Shown piece after piece: positions 36,914-45,522 of a stretch of 64,000 bases of DNA. Each line of letters opens with the position of its first letter. The first letter of the stretch is position 1. Both the position numbers and the translations under genes were made by a program. The notes under the pieces are model-generated. The model searched no databases. It worked only from the letters and a program-made list of their open reading frames with translations, and was not told the DNA's origin. The DNA comes from Halioxenophilus aromaticivorans (GTDB lineage: Bacteria > Pseudomonadota > Gammaproteobacteria > Pseudomonadales > Cellvibrionaceae). The stretch lies in assembly GCF_042850945.1 (NCBI RefSeq), contig NZ_AP031496.1:3906001-3970000 (forward strand), written 5' to 3'.

Positions 36914-37368
36914 TTGCGCTTACCGTAATGACTGGCATTATGGCCGGCATATACGCTGCCTTCTCGCTGTTTGTGATGCGCTCGCTGGCCAAACTCGACG
37001 CCATCAATGCCGGCGAAGCCATGGTGGCCATCAACCAAACCATTGTAAAAACACTGTTTGTGCCTTTGTTTTTCGGCTCGGTGTTGCTTTACGCCTACGC
37101 ACTGGTGGATGCGCTGGTTTACTCAAAGCCCCAAGCAACGCTATTAGCCTTTGCCGCAGTCATTTACCTTTTGGGAATGTTTGTGGTCACGCTTAAAGGC
37201 AATGTGCCTATGAACAATCGCCTACAGGTGCTAGCACCAAATCACCATCAGCTGCGGGAATACTGGCCACAATACGCACAACAGTGGAGCCGATTAAATC
37301 ATATTCGCACCGTCAGCTCTGCTTTGGCCACTACGCTGCTGTGCAACGTTATGTACCTGGCCCAATAA
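36907..37368 (+). CDS. DUF1772 membrane protein
   Basis: This 153-residue inner-membrane protein has about four hydrophobic helices (IALTVMTGIMAGIYAAFSLF, LFVPLFFGSVLLYAYALV, LLAFAAVIYLLGMFVVTL and a C-terminal one). NVPMNNRLQ and a W-SRLNHIRT segment before the last helix define DUF1772, a family related to fungal anthrone oxygenases. The ATG at 36907 follows GGGAG and overlaps the NmrA stop by 7 bp. The NmrA/DUF1772 pairing under an AraC regulator suggests handling of a small aromatic or reactive compound; this is inference. Confidence 0.82.
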   Translation: MLIALTVMTGIMAGIYAAFSLFVMRSLAKLDAINAGEAMVAINQTIVKTLFVPLFFGSVLLYAYALVDALVYSKPQATLLAFAAVIYLLGMFVVTLKGNVPMNNRLQVLAPNHHQLREYWPQYAQQWSRLNHIRTVSSALATTLLCNVMYLAQ

Positions 37369-37441
37369 CCGGGTTTTAAATTCACCGAGCTCAAAATTCA
37401 TCGTAATTGAGATAGAGGAAACTCTGATCAGGAGCAAAAAA

Positions 37442-38719
37442 ATGACTGCGTTAAAATGGATTGCAACAACCTTAATACTGATTATTTTTTGGCTAGCAGT
37501 AGTGGTGTACGGCGCGCTGAGCGGGTGGTGGTTGAAGGCCATTGCACCCACCAATGATTCCAAGCAATTTATCTCCGCCATAGATTCCAAGGTTGAACAG
37601 ACAATGACGGCTGGCAGGGCCGGTAACGTTATATGGGCGGTACTCAAGGATGGCGAAGTACGCCATCGCTCATCTGCATACTCGTCCGACGGCATCAATG
37701 AGCAAACACTGTTTCCGGCGGCGTCCATGAGCAAATTAATTACCGCCTACGCAGTGTTACTTATGCTAGAGGAATTTAGTATCGATTTAGACGAACCTAT
37801 CGTCAACCGGCTAACTCGCTGGCAGCTACCCGCGGGTGAATACAATCACAAGGTTACTTTGCGACACTTGTTATCTCATACCGCGGGCTTAACCGATAGC
37901 TTGGGCTTTGGCGATTATCAGCCCCAGGCTACTCTTCCAAGCTTAGAACAAAGCCTCAGCAATCCACTTGCCGCCAATGGCTCTGCAGAGATTAAAGTCA
38001 CTCAACCCCCTGGCCAGCAGTGGGCGTACTCTGGCGGCGGCTACCTATTGATGGAGTTGCTGGTAGAGGAAATTACTGGCGTCAGTTTTGAGCAATGGGT
38101 ACAGAGCCGAGTATTTGACCCACTGGATATGAACCGATCAACCTACGACTACTTAGGCGATCAAACCAATATTTCTCAATCCTACAACGCCAACGGTCAA
38201 TTAGCGCCACTATTTCAATATGCGTCCCCCGCAGCCACCGGCTTAAATACCACGCTTGCGGACCTAACCAAATTTGCCCAGGCATTAATGCAGACAGAGC
38301 AACAACCGTTTGCGCAACAAATGCAACAAGCCACAGGCTTTAAAGCCGGTGCCGCCATCTGGGGATTGGGCGCTATGCTGTACGCACCTACCGAACAGGG
38401 TAGTTTTGTATTTGGCCACGACGGCAGTAACGATCCAGCCATAAACGCCACACTGAGAATCAACCCCGCAACCCACTCTGCCCTGATTGCACTCACTACA
38501 GGGCCAAAGTACTTGGCCTCGGAAATCGGCTATGAGTGGACCCTATGGCAAACTGGATTGCCTGATTTCTTACATTTAGATACAGCATTCAATAGCGCGG
38601 TTGTTCCCGCGGTTGTGGGCCTGACCGTCATTATTGGTTTGCTAGTCTTCGCTGCTTGGTGGCGCACCCAATTCCAACGCAGTCTCCCATCAAAAGCATC
38701 CCCTATACCGGCGCTGTAA
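37442..38719 (+). CDS. membrane-anchored serine hydrolase (class C beta-lactamase fold)
   Basis: This 425-residue protein has an N-terminal membrane helix (IATTLILIIFWLAVVVYGAL), the SxxK motif in FPAASMSKLITAYAV, the YSG motif in WAYSGGGYLLMELL and a late FGHDGSNDP segment that replaces the KTG motif. A second helix lies near the C-terminus (VPAVVGLTVIIGLLVF). The catalytic domain would face the periplasm. Family members act as esterases, peptidases or D-amino-acid-specific hydrolases rather than true beta-lactamases. It starts 73 bp after the DUF1772 gene and may share its transcript. Confidence 0.88.
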   Translation: MTALKWIATTLILIIFWLAVVVYGALSGWWLKAIAPTNDSKQFISAIDSKVEQTMTAGRAGNVIWAVLKDGEVRHRSSAYSSDGINEQTLFPAASMSKLITAYAVLLMLEEFSIDLDEPIVNRLTRWQLPAGEYNHKVTLRHLLSHTAGLTDSLGFGDYQPQATLPSLEQSLSNPLAANGSAEIKVTQPPGQQWAYSGGGYLLMELLVEEITGVSFEQWVQSRVFDPLDMNRSTYDYLGDQTNISQSYNANGQLAPLFQYASPAATGLNTTLADLTKFAQALMQTEQQPFAQQMQQATGFKAGAAIWGLGAMLYAPTEQGSFVFGHDGSNDPAINATLRINPATHSALIALTTGPKYLASEIGYEWTLWQTGLPDFLHLDTAFNSAVVPAVVGLTVIIGLLVFAAWWRTQFQRSLPSKASPIPAL

Positions 38720-38770
38720 AGCCGGTGCCAACACGGCTCGGCAGGGATGCTGTAGCGCTATAGCTTGAAA

Positions 38771-38820
38771 GACCAACATTGCAAGGACGACATTGCAAAG
38801 ACAACATTGAAAGACCAACA
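38771..38820. repeat. short imperfect tandem repeat, unit about 14 bp
   Basis: Units GACCAACATTGCAAG, GACGACATTGCAAA and GACAACATTGAAA follow one another from 38771 to 38812, then a partial GACCAACA. The unit lengths vary (15, 14, 13). It lies in a non-coding spacer. Confidence 0.6.
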
Positions 38821-39104
38821 AAGCCGCTTTGCTACACCGTTGGTAAGCACGCGGCGCTTTGGTACATGCTTCATTTACTTGTTCGGCAGAGTAGAAGGTA
38901 TCAATCAACGCTACCTATCGACACTACCTATCAAAGCTACCCATAAAAGCTAATATCCGCGCCTACTCATAGGCACCGAACATCAGACTCTCTTACGCCC
39001 GGCAGCTTTCCTGGTGTGGCAACTATTACGGCGTTGATCAATTTCTGGTAGTCTTGGCCATCGCCAAAATGACAGCGATGTCAATTTGCCGATTTACTTA
39101 CGGT

Positions 39105-39140
39105 CCCACATGCCTTAAAACGGACAAGTGGGTTTTTTTT
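39105..39140 (+). terminator. terminator or attenuator upstream of the MFS gene
   Basis: CCCAC (39105-39109) pairs with GTGGG (39128-39132), extended by TG/CA after one mismatch, and is followed by eight T residues. No gene lies directly upstream. It sits 38 bp before the MFS start codon, so it could be a leader attenuator. Confidence 0.5.
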
Positions 39141-39178
39141 GGCCTCGAATTGAGGCAGCAGCCGGAAAGATACATTTC

Positions 39179-40408
39179 ATGACACCGATAAAAATACGAT
39201 TAAGCTTTATGATGTTTCTCCAGTTCTTTGTCTGGGGAGGATGGTTTGTCACCCTTGGCACCTTTATGGCAAGTAACCTTGCCAGTAGTGGTGCGCAGAT
39301 AGGGTTGGCGTTTGGCACGCAATCCTGGGGAGCGATCATCGCGCCATTCATCGTTGGTCTGATTGCAGATCGATTCTTCAACGCCGAGCGCATTCTGGCT
39401 GTGCTCCACCTAGTGGGTGCCGCCCTACTCTACGGCATGGCAACCGCTGACGATTTCTCCGCGTTTTACCCGTTAGTGTTTGGTTACATGGTTCTGTACA
39501 TGCCAACCTTGGCGCTGGTAAACAGCGTCGCCTTCCGACAGATTGACAACCCAGCCAAGGATTTCCCAGCCATTCGAGTATGGGGCACCGTGGGTTGGAT
39601 TGTTGCCGGCTTGGCCATCAGCTATATATTTGCCTGGGATTCCCAGGAAGCCATTCAAGAGGGTATGTTGCGCAACACCTTTTTGTTAAGCGCTGGTGCG
39701 TCTGCCCTATTGGGTGTCTACAGCTTCACTCTGCCCGCCACGCCACCGGTTACCACCTCGGGCGAGTCCATTTCTTTGGCTAGCCTTGTTGGCGCCGATG
39801 CGTTTCGCATGCTGAAAGACAAGAATTTCTTAATCTTCTTCGTTGCATCCATTCTGATCTGTATTCCGCTGGCCTTTTACTACCAGAACGCGAACCCATT
39901 CCTAAGTGGTGTTGGCGTTGAGAACCCCACCGGCAAAATGACCTTGGGGCAGATCTCAGAAGTCGCGTTTATGCTGGCCTTGCCGATTTTCCTGGCTCGC
40001 TTTGGTATCAAAATCACCCTGATCGCCGCCATGCTGGCATGGGCTCTGCGCTACGCGCTATTTGCCTTCGGCGATGCGGATGCGGGTTTGTGGATGTTAA
40101 TTCTGGGTATTGCGCTGCACGGCGTTTGCTACGACTTCTTCTTCGTGGCGGGCCAGGTTTATACCGATGCCAAGGCCGGGCCAAGTCATCGCAGTGCTGC
40201 ACAGGGCATGATTACCCTGGCCACCTACGGCGCTGGTATGTTGATCGGCTTTATGGTTGCCGGCTGGGCCAGCGACCATTATCAGGATGGCGATGGCGTT
40301 ATCTGGTCACACCTGTGGCTGCTACCGTGCTATATCGCATTGGCAATTACACTGCTGTTTGCCGTTAGCTTTAAGGGCGACAAAATCGATAACAAGCCAA
40401 CCGCCTAA
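39179..40408 (+). CDS. MFS transporter, nucleoside:H+ symporter type
   Basis: This 409-residue inner-membrane carrier has about 12 hydrophobic helices. The N-terminus (IRLSFMMFLQFFVWGGWFVTLG) and the GLIADRFFNAERILAVLH loop match the NupG/XapB nucleoside permease family. PAIRVWGTVGWIVAGL is also a hallmark. The frame is open from 39128, but the ATG at 39179 gives the conserved start behind CGGAAAG. Substrate specificity cannot be set from sequence. A hairpin with a T-run lies in its leader. No nucleoside-catabolic gene is adjacent; the deaminase gene is 5 kb away. Confidence 0.85.
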   Translation: MTPIKIRLSFMMFLQFFVWGGWFVTLGTFMASNLASSGAQIGLAFGTQSWGAIIAPFIVGLIADRFFNAERILAVLHLVGAALLYGMATADDFSAFYPLVFGYMVLYMPTLALVNSVAFRQIDNPAKDFPAIRVWGTVGWIVAGLAISYIFAWDSQEAIQEGMLRNTFLLSAGASALLGVYSFTLPATPPVTTSGESISLASLVGADAFRMLKDKNFLIFFVASILICIPLAFYYQNANPFLSGVGVENPTGKMTLGQISEVAFMLALPIFLARFGIKITLIAAMLAWALRYALFAFGDADAGLWMLILGIALHGVCYDFFFVAGQVYTDAKAGPSHRSAAQGMITLATYGAGMLIGFMVAGWASDHYQDGDGVIWSHLWLLPCYIALAITLLFAVSFKGDKIDNKPTA

Positions 40409-40783
40409 GCCCCACCCTACCTAACCCTGGTGTTATTCTGCTGCCGTAGCCGGCCTGCGGAATAATTGCCAGGGCCAAGCCTTTTAAAGCTTTTCGCCCT
40501 CACCCAACAAGCTCTCCCCCCCATGCCAGCCAATTACCATCCATCAGCCGTAATACACAGCTATATCAGCGCTAGCAACGCAATAACTGGCTGTTACTCC
40601 CATGAGTTGAGGGATTACGGATTTCCTTGTGTTTCCCCCGTCTTAGTACGCCACAACTGATAGTCATCAGTAATCACCATGCTCCTACCGTAATTTTGGT
40701 ATGTATTACCGTACTTCGTCTATTCTTGGGTTAGAAGCAAGCTGATAGCCTAATTGCACACTAAAACAGACAGTACACTTGCC
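40409..40783. other. 375-bp intergenic region
   Basis: I see no gene, RNA or strong terminator between the MFS gene and the MBL gene. The promoter of the MBL-AraC unit is expected near its right end. Confidence 0.45.
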
Positions 40784-41725
40784 ATGAACCTATCCCTCAT
40801 AAGACCACTTTCTTGCTATTTTTTTGCCTCTATCGCATTGGGGGCAGCCTCTACAACCGCAGAATCGTCACAGCCCAACGTTCGCTATCTAGATTCCGGC
40901 CAGGCTGCACCGACAACGACCGTAGCATTATCAAAAAAGGCCTTTGCACCGAGCGACGAGGTAACGCTTTATTGGCTAGGCATGGCTGGATTTTTAATTA
41001 ACAATCAGGGTACAACCATGATGATCGACCCTTTACTAGAAGGGTTTGACATGGAGGTAATCATTGATTTTCCAATACAGGCGAGCCAAGTAGAGTTACT
41101 TGACGCAATTTTGATAACTCACTCTGACAACGACCACTTTAGCTTGCCAACGCTAAAAAACCTCGCCAAGACCGGCGCCGTTAGTCACGCCACACAGTAC
41201 ACTCACAGTCTGATACAAGCACAAGGACTGGCGTCTATCGGCCACGATATAGGGGCCGACTTTAGCGTTGGCGACAACACCAAAGTCACGGTTATGCCAG
41301 TGGATCACGCTTGGCAAAACAGTTATCCAGACGCCGCCGAGCGAGAATTTAAACTGGAAGACAGCGCTGGGTTTTGGATTACTACCAGTCAAGGAACGAT
41401 CTGGGCCACCGGTGATTCGCGATTAATGGCCGAGCAACTGACCTATGCCCCAAAGCCAGATGTTATCCTGTTTGATTTCTCCGATAGCGAGTGGCACTTT
41501 ACGCTGGCTGGAGCTGTAAAACTGGCGAACCATTACCCCAACGCGCAACTTCTTCTGCACCATTGGGGCTCGGTAGACGCTCCGGATTTTGCTCCGTTCA
41601 ACGGTGATCCTAATGATTTATTTGGCCTGATCGACAACCCAGAACGAATCCACGTGCTGCTACCGGGTGAGCCATTTACACTTTCAGCCCAGCCTACAAA
41701 CCACTCTAATACTCCGAGCCAATGA
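40784..41725 (+). CDS. exported UlaG-like MBL-fold hydrolase
   Basis: This 313-residue protein has an N-terminal signal peptide (SLIRPLSCYFFASIALGAAS). The metallo-beta-lactamase core follows: YWLGMAGFLINNQGTTMMIDP, then the metal motif ILITHSDNDHFS (HxDxDH), a His in MPVDHAWQ and an Asp in WATGDSRLM. The HSDNDH form is that of UlaG-like lactonase or phosphodiesterase-like members. It likely acts in the periplasm. ATG 40784 starts the signal peptide; an upstream TTG is unlikely. It overlaps the AraC gene by 4 bp. Confidence 0.87.
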   Translation: MNLSLIRPLSCYFFASIALGAASTTAESSQPNVRYLDSGQAAPTTTVALSKKAFAPSDEVTLYWLGMAGFLINNQGTTMMIDPLLEGFDMEVIIDFPIQASQVELLDAILITHSDNDHFSLPTLKNLAKTGAVSHATQYTHSLIQAQGLASIGHDIGADFSVGDNTKVTVMPVDHAWQNSYPDAAEREFKLEDSAGFWITTSQGTIWATGDSRLMAEQLTYAPKPDVILFDFSDSEWHFTLAGAVKLANHYPNAQLLLHHWGSVDAPDFAPFNGDPNDLFGLIDNPERIHVLLPGEPFTLSAQPTNHSNTPSQ

Positions 41726-42642
41726 CGAAACCCAATGTTATCGAGACCCTACACTCAGTGGCGGCGTTTAACCGAGAGCGCGGCCAAGCCACCCACCACC
41801 CATTGATATCGGTTATCGACCAAAAGGACTCCACGCCATTTTTTCCGCAACGCTACCTAAGCGAGTTATTCATCATTTTTTTAAAGGAAAGCGAATGCGA
41901 GGGTATTATTTACGGCCGTGGAGAGTATGCATTTTACAGGGATAATTTACTGTTTATAGCGCCGGGCCAGGTATTATCGCATCATTCAGACGAGCAATAT
42001 CGCCCCCAGGGGTGGGCTATTGCCTTCCACCCGGATCTGATCGCCGGCAGCAACATCAACAGCAACCAATTTGATTTCTTTTGCTACGACAACAACATCG
42101 CCCTAGCCGTTACCGCCGACGAAAAAAAGCGCCTGCTGACTTTATTTGCTCAGTTAAAGGATGAGACCGAGAGTTCCACCAGATACTCGCCCTCGAATAA
42201 TTTAATAGCCAACAACCCCATTGAGGACCAAGTCATATTAAGTTATTTGGAGTTGATTTTACGGATTTGCCACAGGCTACATTTACAAACCAATAACCAA
42301 ACACCCAAGCCAAACAGTGATCTATTATTACGCTTGGAGCAAGAGCTGAATTTTTATCTGCACAGCGGCCAGGCACAAGACGTTGGCTTACCCTCTGTGC
42401 AATACTTTGCTGAAAAAATGCATTTAACACCGAATTACTTTGGCGATGTCATTAAACGCGAGACGGGTATATCAGCCAAAGCATTTTTAGAAAAATGGCT
42501 AACCAGTATCGCCAAACAAAAAATGGCCGACAGCTCGCTCAACATAGCCCAAATTGCCTACCAATTGGGTTTTAAGCACCCCCAGCACTTTACTCGGTTC
42601 TTTAAACGCAATGTGGGCGTAACGCCTACACAATACCGGTAA
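41722..42642 (+). CDS. AraC-family transcriptional regulator
   Basis: This 306-residue regulator has an N-terminal cupin-like ligand domain (YGRGEYAFYRDNLLFIAPGQ near 70) and a C-terminal AraC HTH (about 210-306: PSVQYFAEKMHLTPNYFGDVIK and LNIAQIAYQLGFKHPQHFTRFFKR). The ATG overlaps the MBL stop (ATGA), so it is translated with the exported hydrolase and probably regulates it and the following gene. The effector is unknown. Confidence 0.9.
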   Translation: MTKPNVIETLHSVAAFNRERGQATHHPLISVIDQKDSTPFFPQRYLSELFIIFLKESECEGIIYGRGEYAFYRDNLLFIAPGQVLSHHSDEQYRPQGWAIAFHPDLIAGSNINSNQFDFFCYDNNIALAVTADEKKRLLTLFAQLKDETESSTRYSPSNNLIANNPIEDQVILSYLELILRICHRLHLQTNNQTPKPNSDLLLRLEQELNFYLHSGQAQDVGLPSVQYFAEKMHLTPNYFGDVIKRETGISAKAFLEKWLTSIAKQKMADSSLNIAQIAYQLGFKHPQHFTRFFKRNVGVTPTQYR

Positions 42643-42677
42643 CCAGAGGCAAAACAACCATTAACAGGCAAACCACC

Positions 42678-43463
42678 ATGCGCACTTTTTCGTTATTAGC
42701 CACCACAGCATTTACAGTGTTAATGGGCTGTAGCAGCATCACCCCCAAACATCACCAACAAGGCCATAAGATGCCCTATTCAGACAGCGATTTTAACAGC
42801 ATTAAACGGCAGTTTATCTCACAGGACATTGATACTATTGATGTCCTAAGCAACACCCAAAAGCACATCAGCCGAATAGCGGCGCTGGCCACTCAGCAAG
42901 CCCTGCCTCAGCTAGAGCAGGAAATAATGACTGCACTGAACAACGGTGTTGCGCCAACGGATATCAAAGAAACACTCTATATTACCGCGCCGTTTATTGG
43001 TTTTCCCAAAACCGAAAACAGCCTAGCCACAGCCTACTTGGCATTTAAAAAAGCCGGAGTTGAATGGCCGGTAGACCAGCAAGAACGAGCGTCGGACCGT
43101 TATGAAAAAGGCTTAGCAATACAGTTTCCTATTTACGGCAATGCCATTAAAGACGCCTACGCAGACTACCCCCAACCGTACAATGAAAAAATACCCACGC
43201 TATTAACGGAGCTGTTGTTTGGGGACATTTACAGCCGCAGCGGTACCTCTTTGCAAAACAGAGAGCTGGCTGTTTTTATTATCCTTGCCAGCCTGGGTGC
43301 AGACCGGCAGTTGGCTTCCCACGTACGCGGCAATTTAAAGGTCGGTAACAGCAAACAAGTGTTGGTCGGCGCGCTGGTACACTGTTTACCCATTATTGGT
43401 TTCCCGGCCATGTTTAACGCTTTAGACGATGTGAAGCGAGAGGAAATAGCCGCCTCACCCTAA
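42678..43463 (+). CDS. lipoprotein-like protein with two CMD-like domains
   Basis: The N-terminus (RTFSLLATTAFTVLMGCSS) is a signal with a plausible lipobox ending at Cys18. The 261-residue protein has two carboxymuconolactone decarboxylase-like halves, with IKETLYITAPFIGFPKTENSLA near 98 and QVLVGALVHCLPIIGFPAMFNAL near 228. The CxxC redox pair of AhpD-type members is absent, so it is closer to PcaC-like folds. An exported CMD protein is unusual. It lies 35 bp after the AraC gene, same strand. Confidence 0.8.
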   Translation: MRTFSLLATTAFTVLMGCSSITPKHHQQGHKMPYSDSDFNSIKRQFISQDIDTIDVLSNTQKHISRIAALATQQALPQLEQEIMTALNNGVAPTDIKETLYITAPFIGFPKTENSLATAYLAFKKAGVEWPVDQQERASDRYEKGLAIQFPIYGNAIKDAYADYPQPYNEKIPTLLTELLFGDIYSRSGTSLQNRELAVFIILASLGADRQLASHVRGNLKVGNSKQVLVGALVHCLPIIGFPAMFNALDDVKREEIAASP

Positions 43464-43471
43464 GGAACGTT

Positions 43472-44443
43472 TTAATCGTCGCCAATGGTTAATTGATACG
43501 CCGTTACCGTGTTGTCGTAAAATCCTGGCAGGTAAATGATCTTGTTTTTCGAATCGTATCCCAGGTCCGCCGCACTGGTGCCGTTGGTGAGAAGTTTTTG
43601 AGCGTGGCCTTGGCTAACCAAATAGAGATTGCCCTTCCAGCAAGACACCAGCCAGCGGTGTTCGTCTAGGCGTTCTATGCCATCCACTACCCCTTCCATG
43701 CCGTCTGCAATCAGCGTTACTCTGCTCTCTTCCAGCCGTTCCTCATTTTGCTGCCCTTCATTTACCCGGCCTTCATTCAGACGGCCATCATTTAAACGAT
43801 AGAGTGCTCCGTTATCAGCAAAATACAGCCCATCGGGCTGCCAGAGTACGCCGTTTAGTTTTACGCGCCCCTGCAAAATGGCCGTAGCCCTACCCGCCTC
43901 AATGCGATAAATAATGCCCTCCTTGGAGTTGGTGGCGTATATCACACCGCCGGGGCTCGCACTGACGTCGTTAACCTGGCCGGTGGTGGTCAGTGCTAGG
44001 CGATCTATCATTGCGCCGGTTACTAGATCAATCGTGACCAAATCGTCGCAATCCGTGACGTACAATTGCTGCTCGTGAATGACCATCCCCTTGGGGCAGT
44101 TGAGGCCCTGCACCCACTTATCCTCCAACACCTCGCCTCCGAGTGACAGCTTGGAGATATAACCTACGCCATCGTCTCCCCAGGGCTCACCCGCAATATT
44201 GGAGACGTAGAGAACCGAGCGTTGCGGGTCGAACCGAACCGACTCCGGTACCGCCAAGCCCTGGTTCTGCTGCCATAACTGAGTGATAACAGAAGTCTCC
44301 TTTGCCTGTAGTTCGCCCTGCTTACTGGTACTGCAGCCTATACCACCGGCCATCACCACCAAGAGCAGCCCCCCCAAGTACAGACCTACTCGCTGATTGA
44401 GGTGCCGATACCGCGCTACGATTCTCGTTATAGTTTTAGCCAT
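43472..44443 (-). CDS. SMP-30/NHL-type beta-propeller lipoprotein
   Basis: This 323-residue propeller starts with a membrane-crossing signal ending in the lipobox VVMAGGIGCSTS, so it is probably a lipoprotein. Repeated blade motifs such as GVGYISKLSLGGEV, LYVTDCDDLVTIDLVTG and GVIYATNSKEGIIYRIE fit a gluconolactonase/strictosidine synthase-like propeller. An insertion of charged pentapeptides (RLNDG, RLNEG, RVNEG, QQNEE) breaks one blade and is coded by a 15-bp DNA repeat. ATG 44443 gives the lipobox start; the frame is open upstream to 44515. Convergent with the CMD gene. Confidence 0.83.
   Translation of the reverse strand: MAKTITRIVARYRHLNQRVGLYLGGLLLVVMAGGIGCSTSKQGELQAKETSVITQLWQQNQGLAVPESVRFDPQRSVLYVSNIAGEPWGDDGVGYISKLSLGGEVLEDKWVQGLNCPKGMVIHEQQLYVTDCDDLVTIDLVTGAMIDRLALTTTGQVNDVSASPGGVIYATNSKEGIIYRIEAGRATAILQGRVKLNGVLWQPDGLYFADNGALYRLNDGRLNEGRVNEGQQNEERLEESRVTLIADGMEGVVDGIERLDEHRWLVSCWKGNLYLVSQGHAQKLLTNGTSAADLGYDSKNKIIYLPGFYDNTVTAYQLTIGDD
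43741..43800 (-). repeat. 15-bp in-frame tandem repeat (4 units) inside the beta-propeller gene
   Basis: Four 15-bp units begin at 43741, 43756, 43771 and 43786, sharing CTTCATT and a CGGC or CCG end with base changes. They encode an imperfect pentapeptide R-L-N-E-G in the propeller lipoprotein. The unit length keeps the frame, so copy number can change by slippage. Confidence 0.7.
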
Positions 44444-44734
44444 GATGTTTATTGTCCTGTTTGTATTTGGGCCCTTCCCAATGTAATTGGCGCCGTCTCG
44501 TATGCCATCTAACATGCCAACCGGATATGCTAACTACTATGCCACCGGTAGCATATCAAAATGAGACCGCACAGCACCAAACTATCGCCCGCCATTACCA
44601 GCAGGTTCGTATCTGAACCGAATGTAGGCTTTAATGCGACTGCCAAGAAACGGAGTACTCGCCTTAATGGGGAAAGAATTGGTGGGCTTAGGCTTCGAAT
44701 TTGGTGGTATCGTTAGAACTCAACCAGCCAGGAT

Positions 44735-45391
44735 ATGACCATGCAGGATCTACTACTCAGCGCAATTGACGCCCGAATACTGGGCGTTTTAATGGAAAAA
44801 CAACTCACCACCCCGGACCAATACCCACTAACGCTGAACAGTTTGGTTACCGCCTGTAACCAAAAAACCAGTCGTGAACCGGTCTCCAGTTACAGCAGCG
44901 GCGAAGTGGGAAGTAGCTTAAACGAGCTGCGTAATAACAAACTGGTTGAGGTGGAATACGGCTCCCGCGCCGAGCGTTACCACCAGAAGTTATCTCGGGT
45001 ATTGGGGCTGGATAAACGCAAACAGGCCATATTGACCATTATGTTACTGCGCGGGCCGCAAACCGCCGGCGACCTGCTCACGCGCAGCCAGCGCATGGCA
45101 GAGTTTGACGGCATTGCCGACATGGAAGAACTGTTAGAGACGCTGTGCAATAAATCTCAGCCCATGATTATGCGTATTGCCAAAAGAGCCGGCCAACGTG
45201 ACGACCGTTATATGCACCTGCTGTGCGGTGAAATCGATCTATCGAGCCTGCCAGAGCCGAGCGCCAGCGCTGCAGGCTCAGCCACCGCCAGCAATGCCGA
45301 GCTGGTGAAGCGGGTAGAAGTATTGGAAAGAAAGCTGGCCCTGGTGATGGCCCAATTAGACCTACAAGAAGATTCCTCGGAAGAGGAGTGA
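44735..45391 (+). CDS. yceH: YceH family (DUF480) protein
   Basis: The 218 residues contain two winged-helix-like halves typical of DUF480: DARILGVLMEKQLTTPDQYPLTLNSL is split over residues 12-37, followed by SREPVSSYS, LVEVEYGSRAERYHQKL and LLRGPQTAGDLLTRSQRM. The C-terminal 30 residues (AELVKRVEVLERKLALVMAQLD) form a coiled coil. YceH is conserved in Gammaproteobacteria, with no agreed function. The gene stands alone with a 219-bp spacer upstream and 131 bp before the deaminase gene. Confidence 0.92.
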   Translation: MTMQDLLLSAIDARILGVLMEKQLTTPDQYPLTLNSLVTACNQKTSREPVSSYSSGEVGSSLNELRNNKLVEVEYGSRAERYHQKLSRVLGLDKRKQAILTIMLLRGPQTAGDLLTRSQRMAEFDGIADMEELLETLCNKSQPMIMRIAKRAGQRDDRYMHLLCGEIDLSSLPEPSASAAGSATASNAELVKRVEVLERKLALVMAQLDLQEDSSEEE

Positions 45392-45522
45392 TCCAACAAC
45401 TGCCTCCTGGGCCCTAATGGCATAGCGCTTGCTGTTCATCAACTCTGAACTCACCAAAGAGAAACCCTGAGGCCGTCTAATTACTACTCCAGGCGGCAGG
45501 GTTGTTGACTGGACCCGCAAAT

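Larger units (their letters stand above)
38720..39178. other. 459-bp intergenic region with short repeats and an attenuator-like hairpin
   Basis: Apart from the tandem repeat at 38771 and the hairpin at 39105, listed separately, I see no gene. A CTACCTATC doublet occurs near 38910-38935. Promoter sequence for the MFS gene is expected between about 39000 and 39100. Confidence 0.5.
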
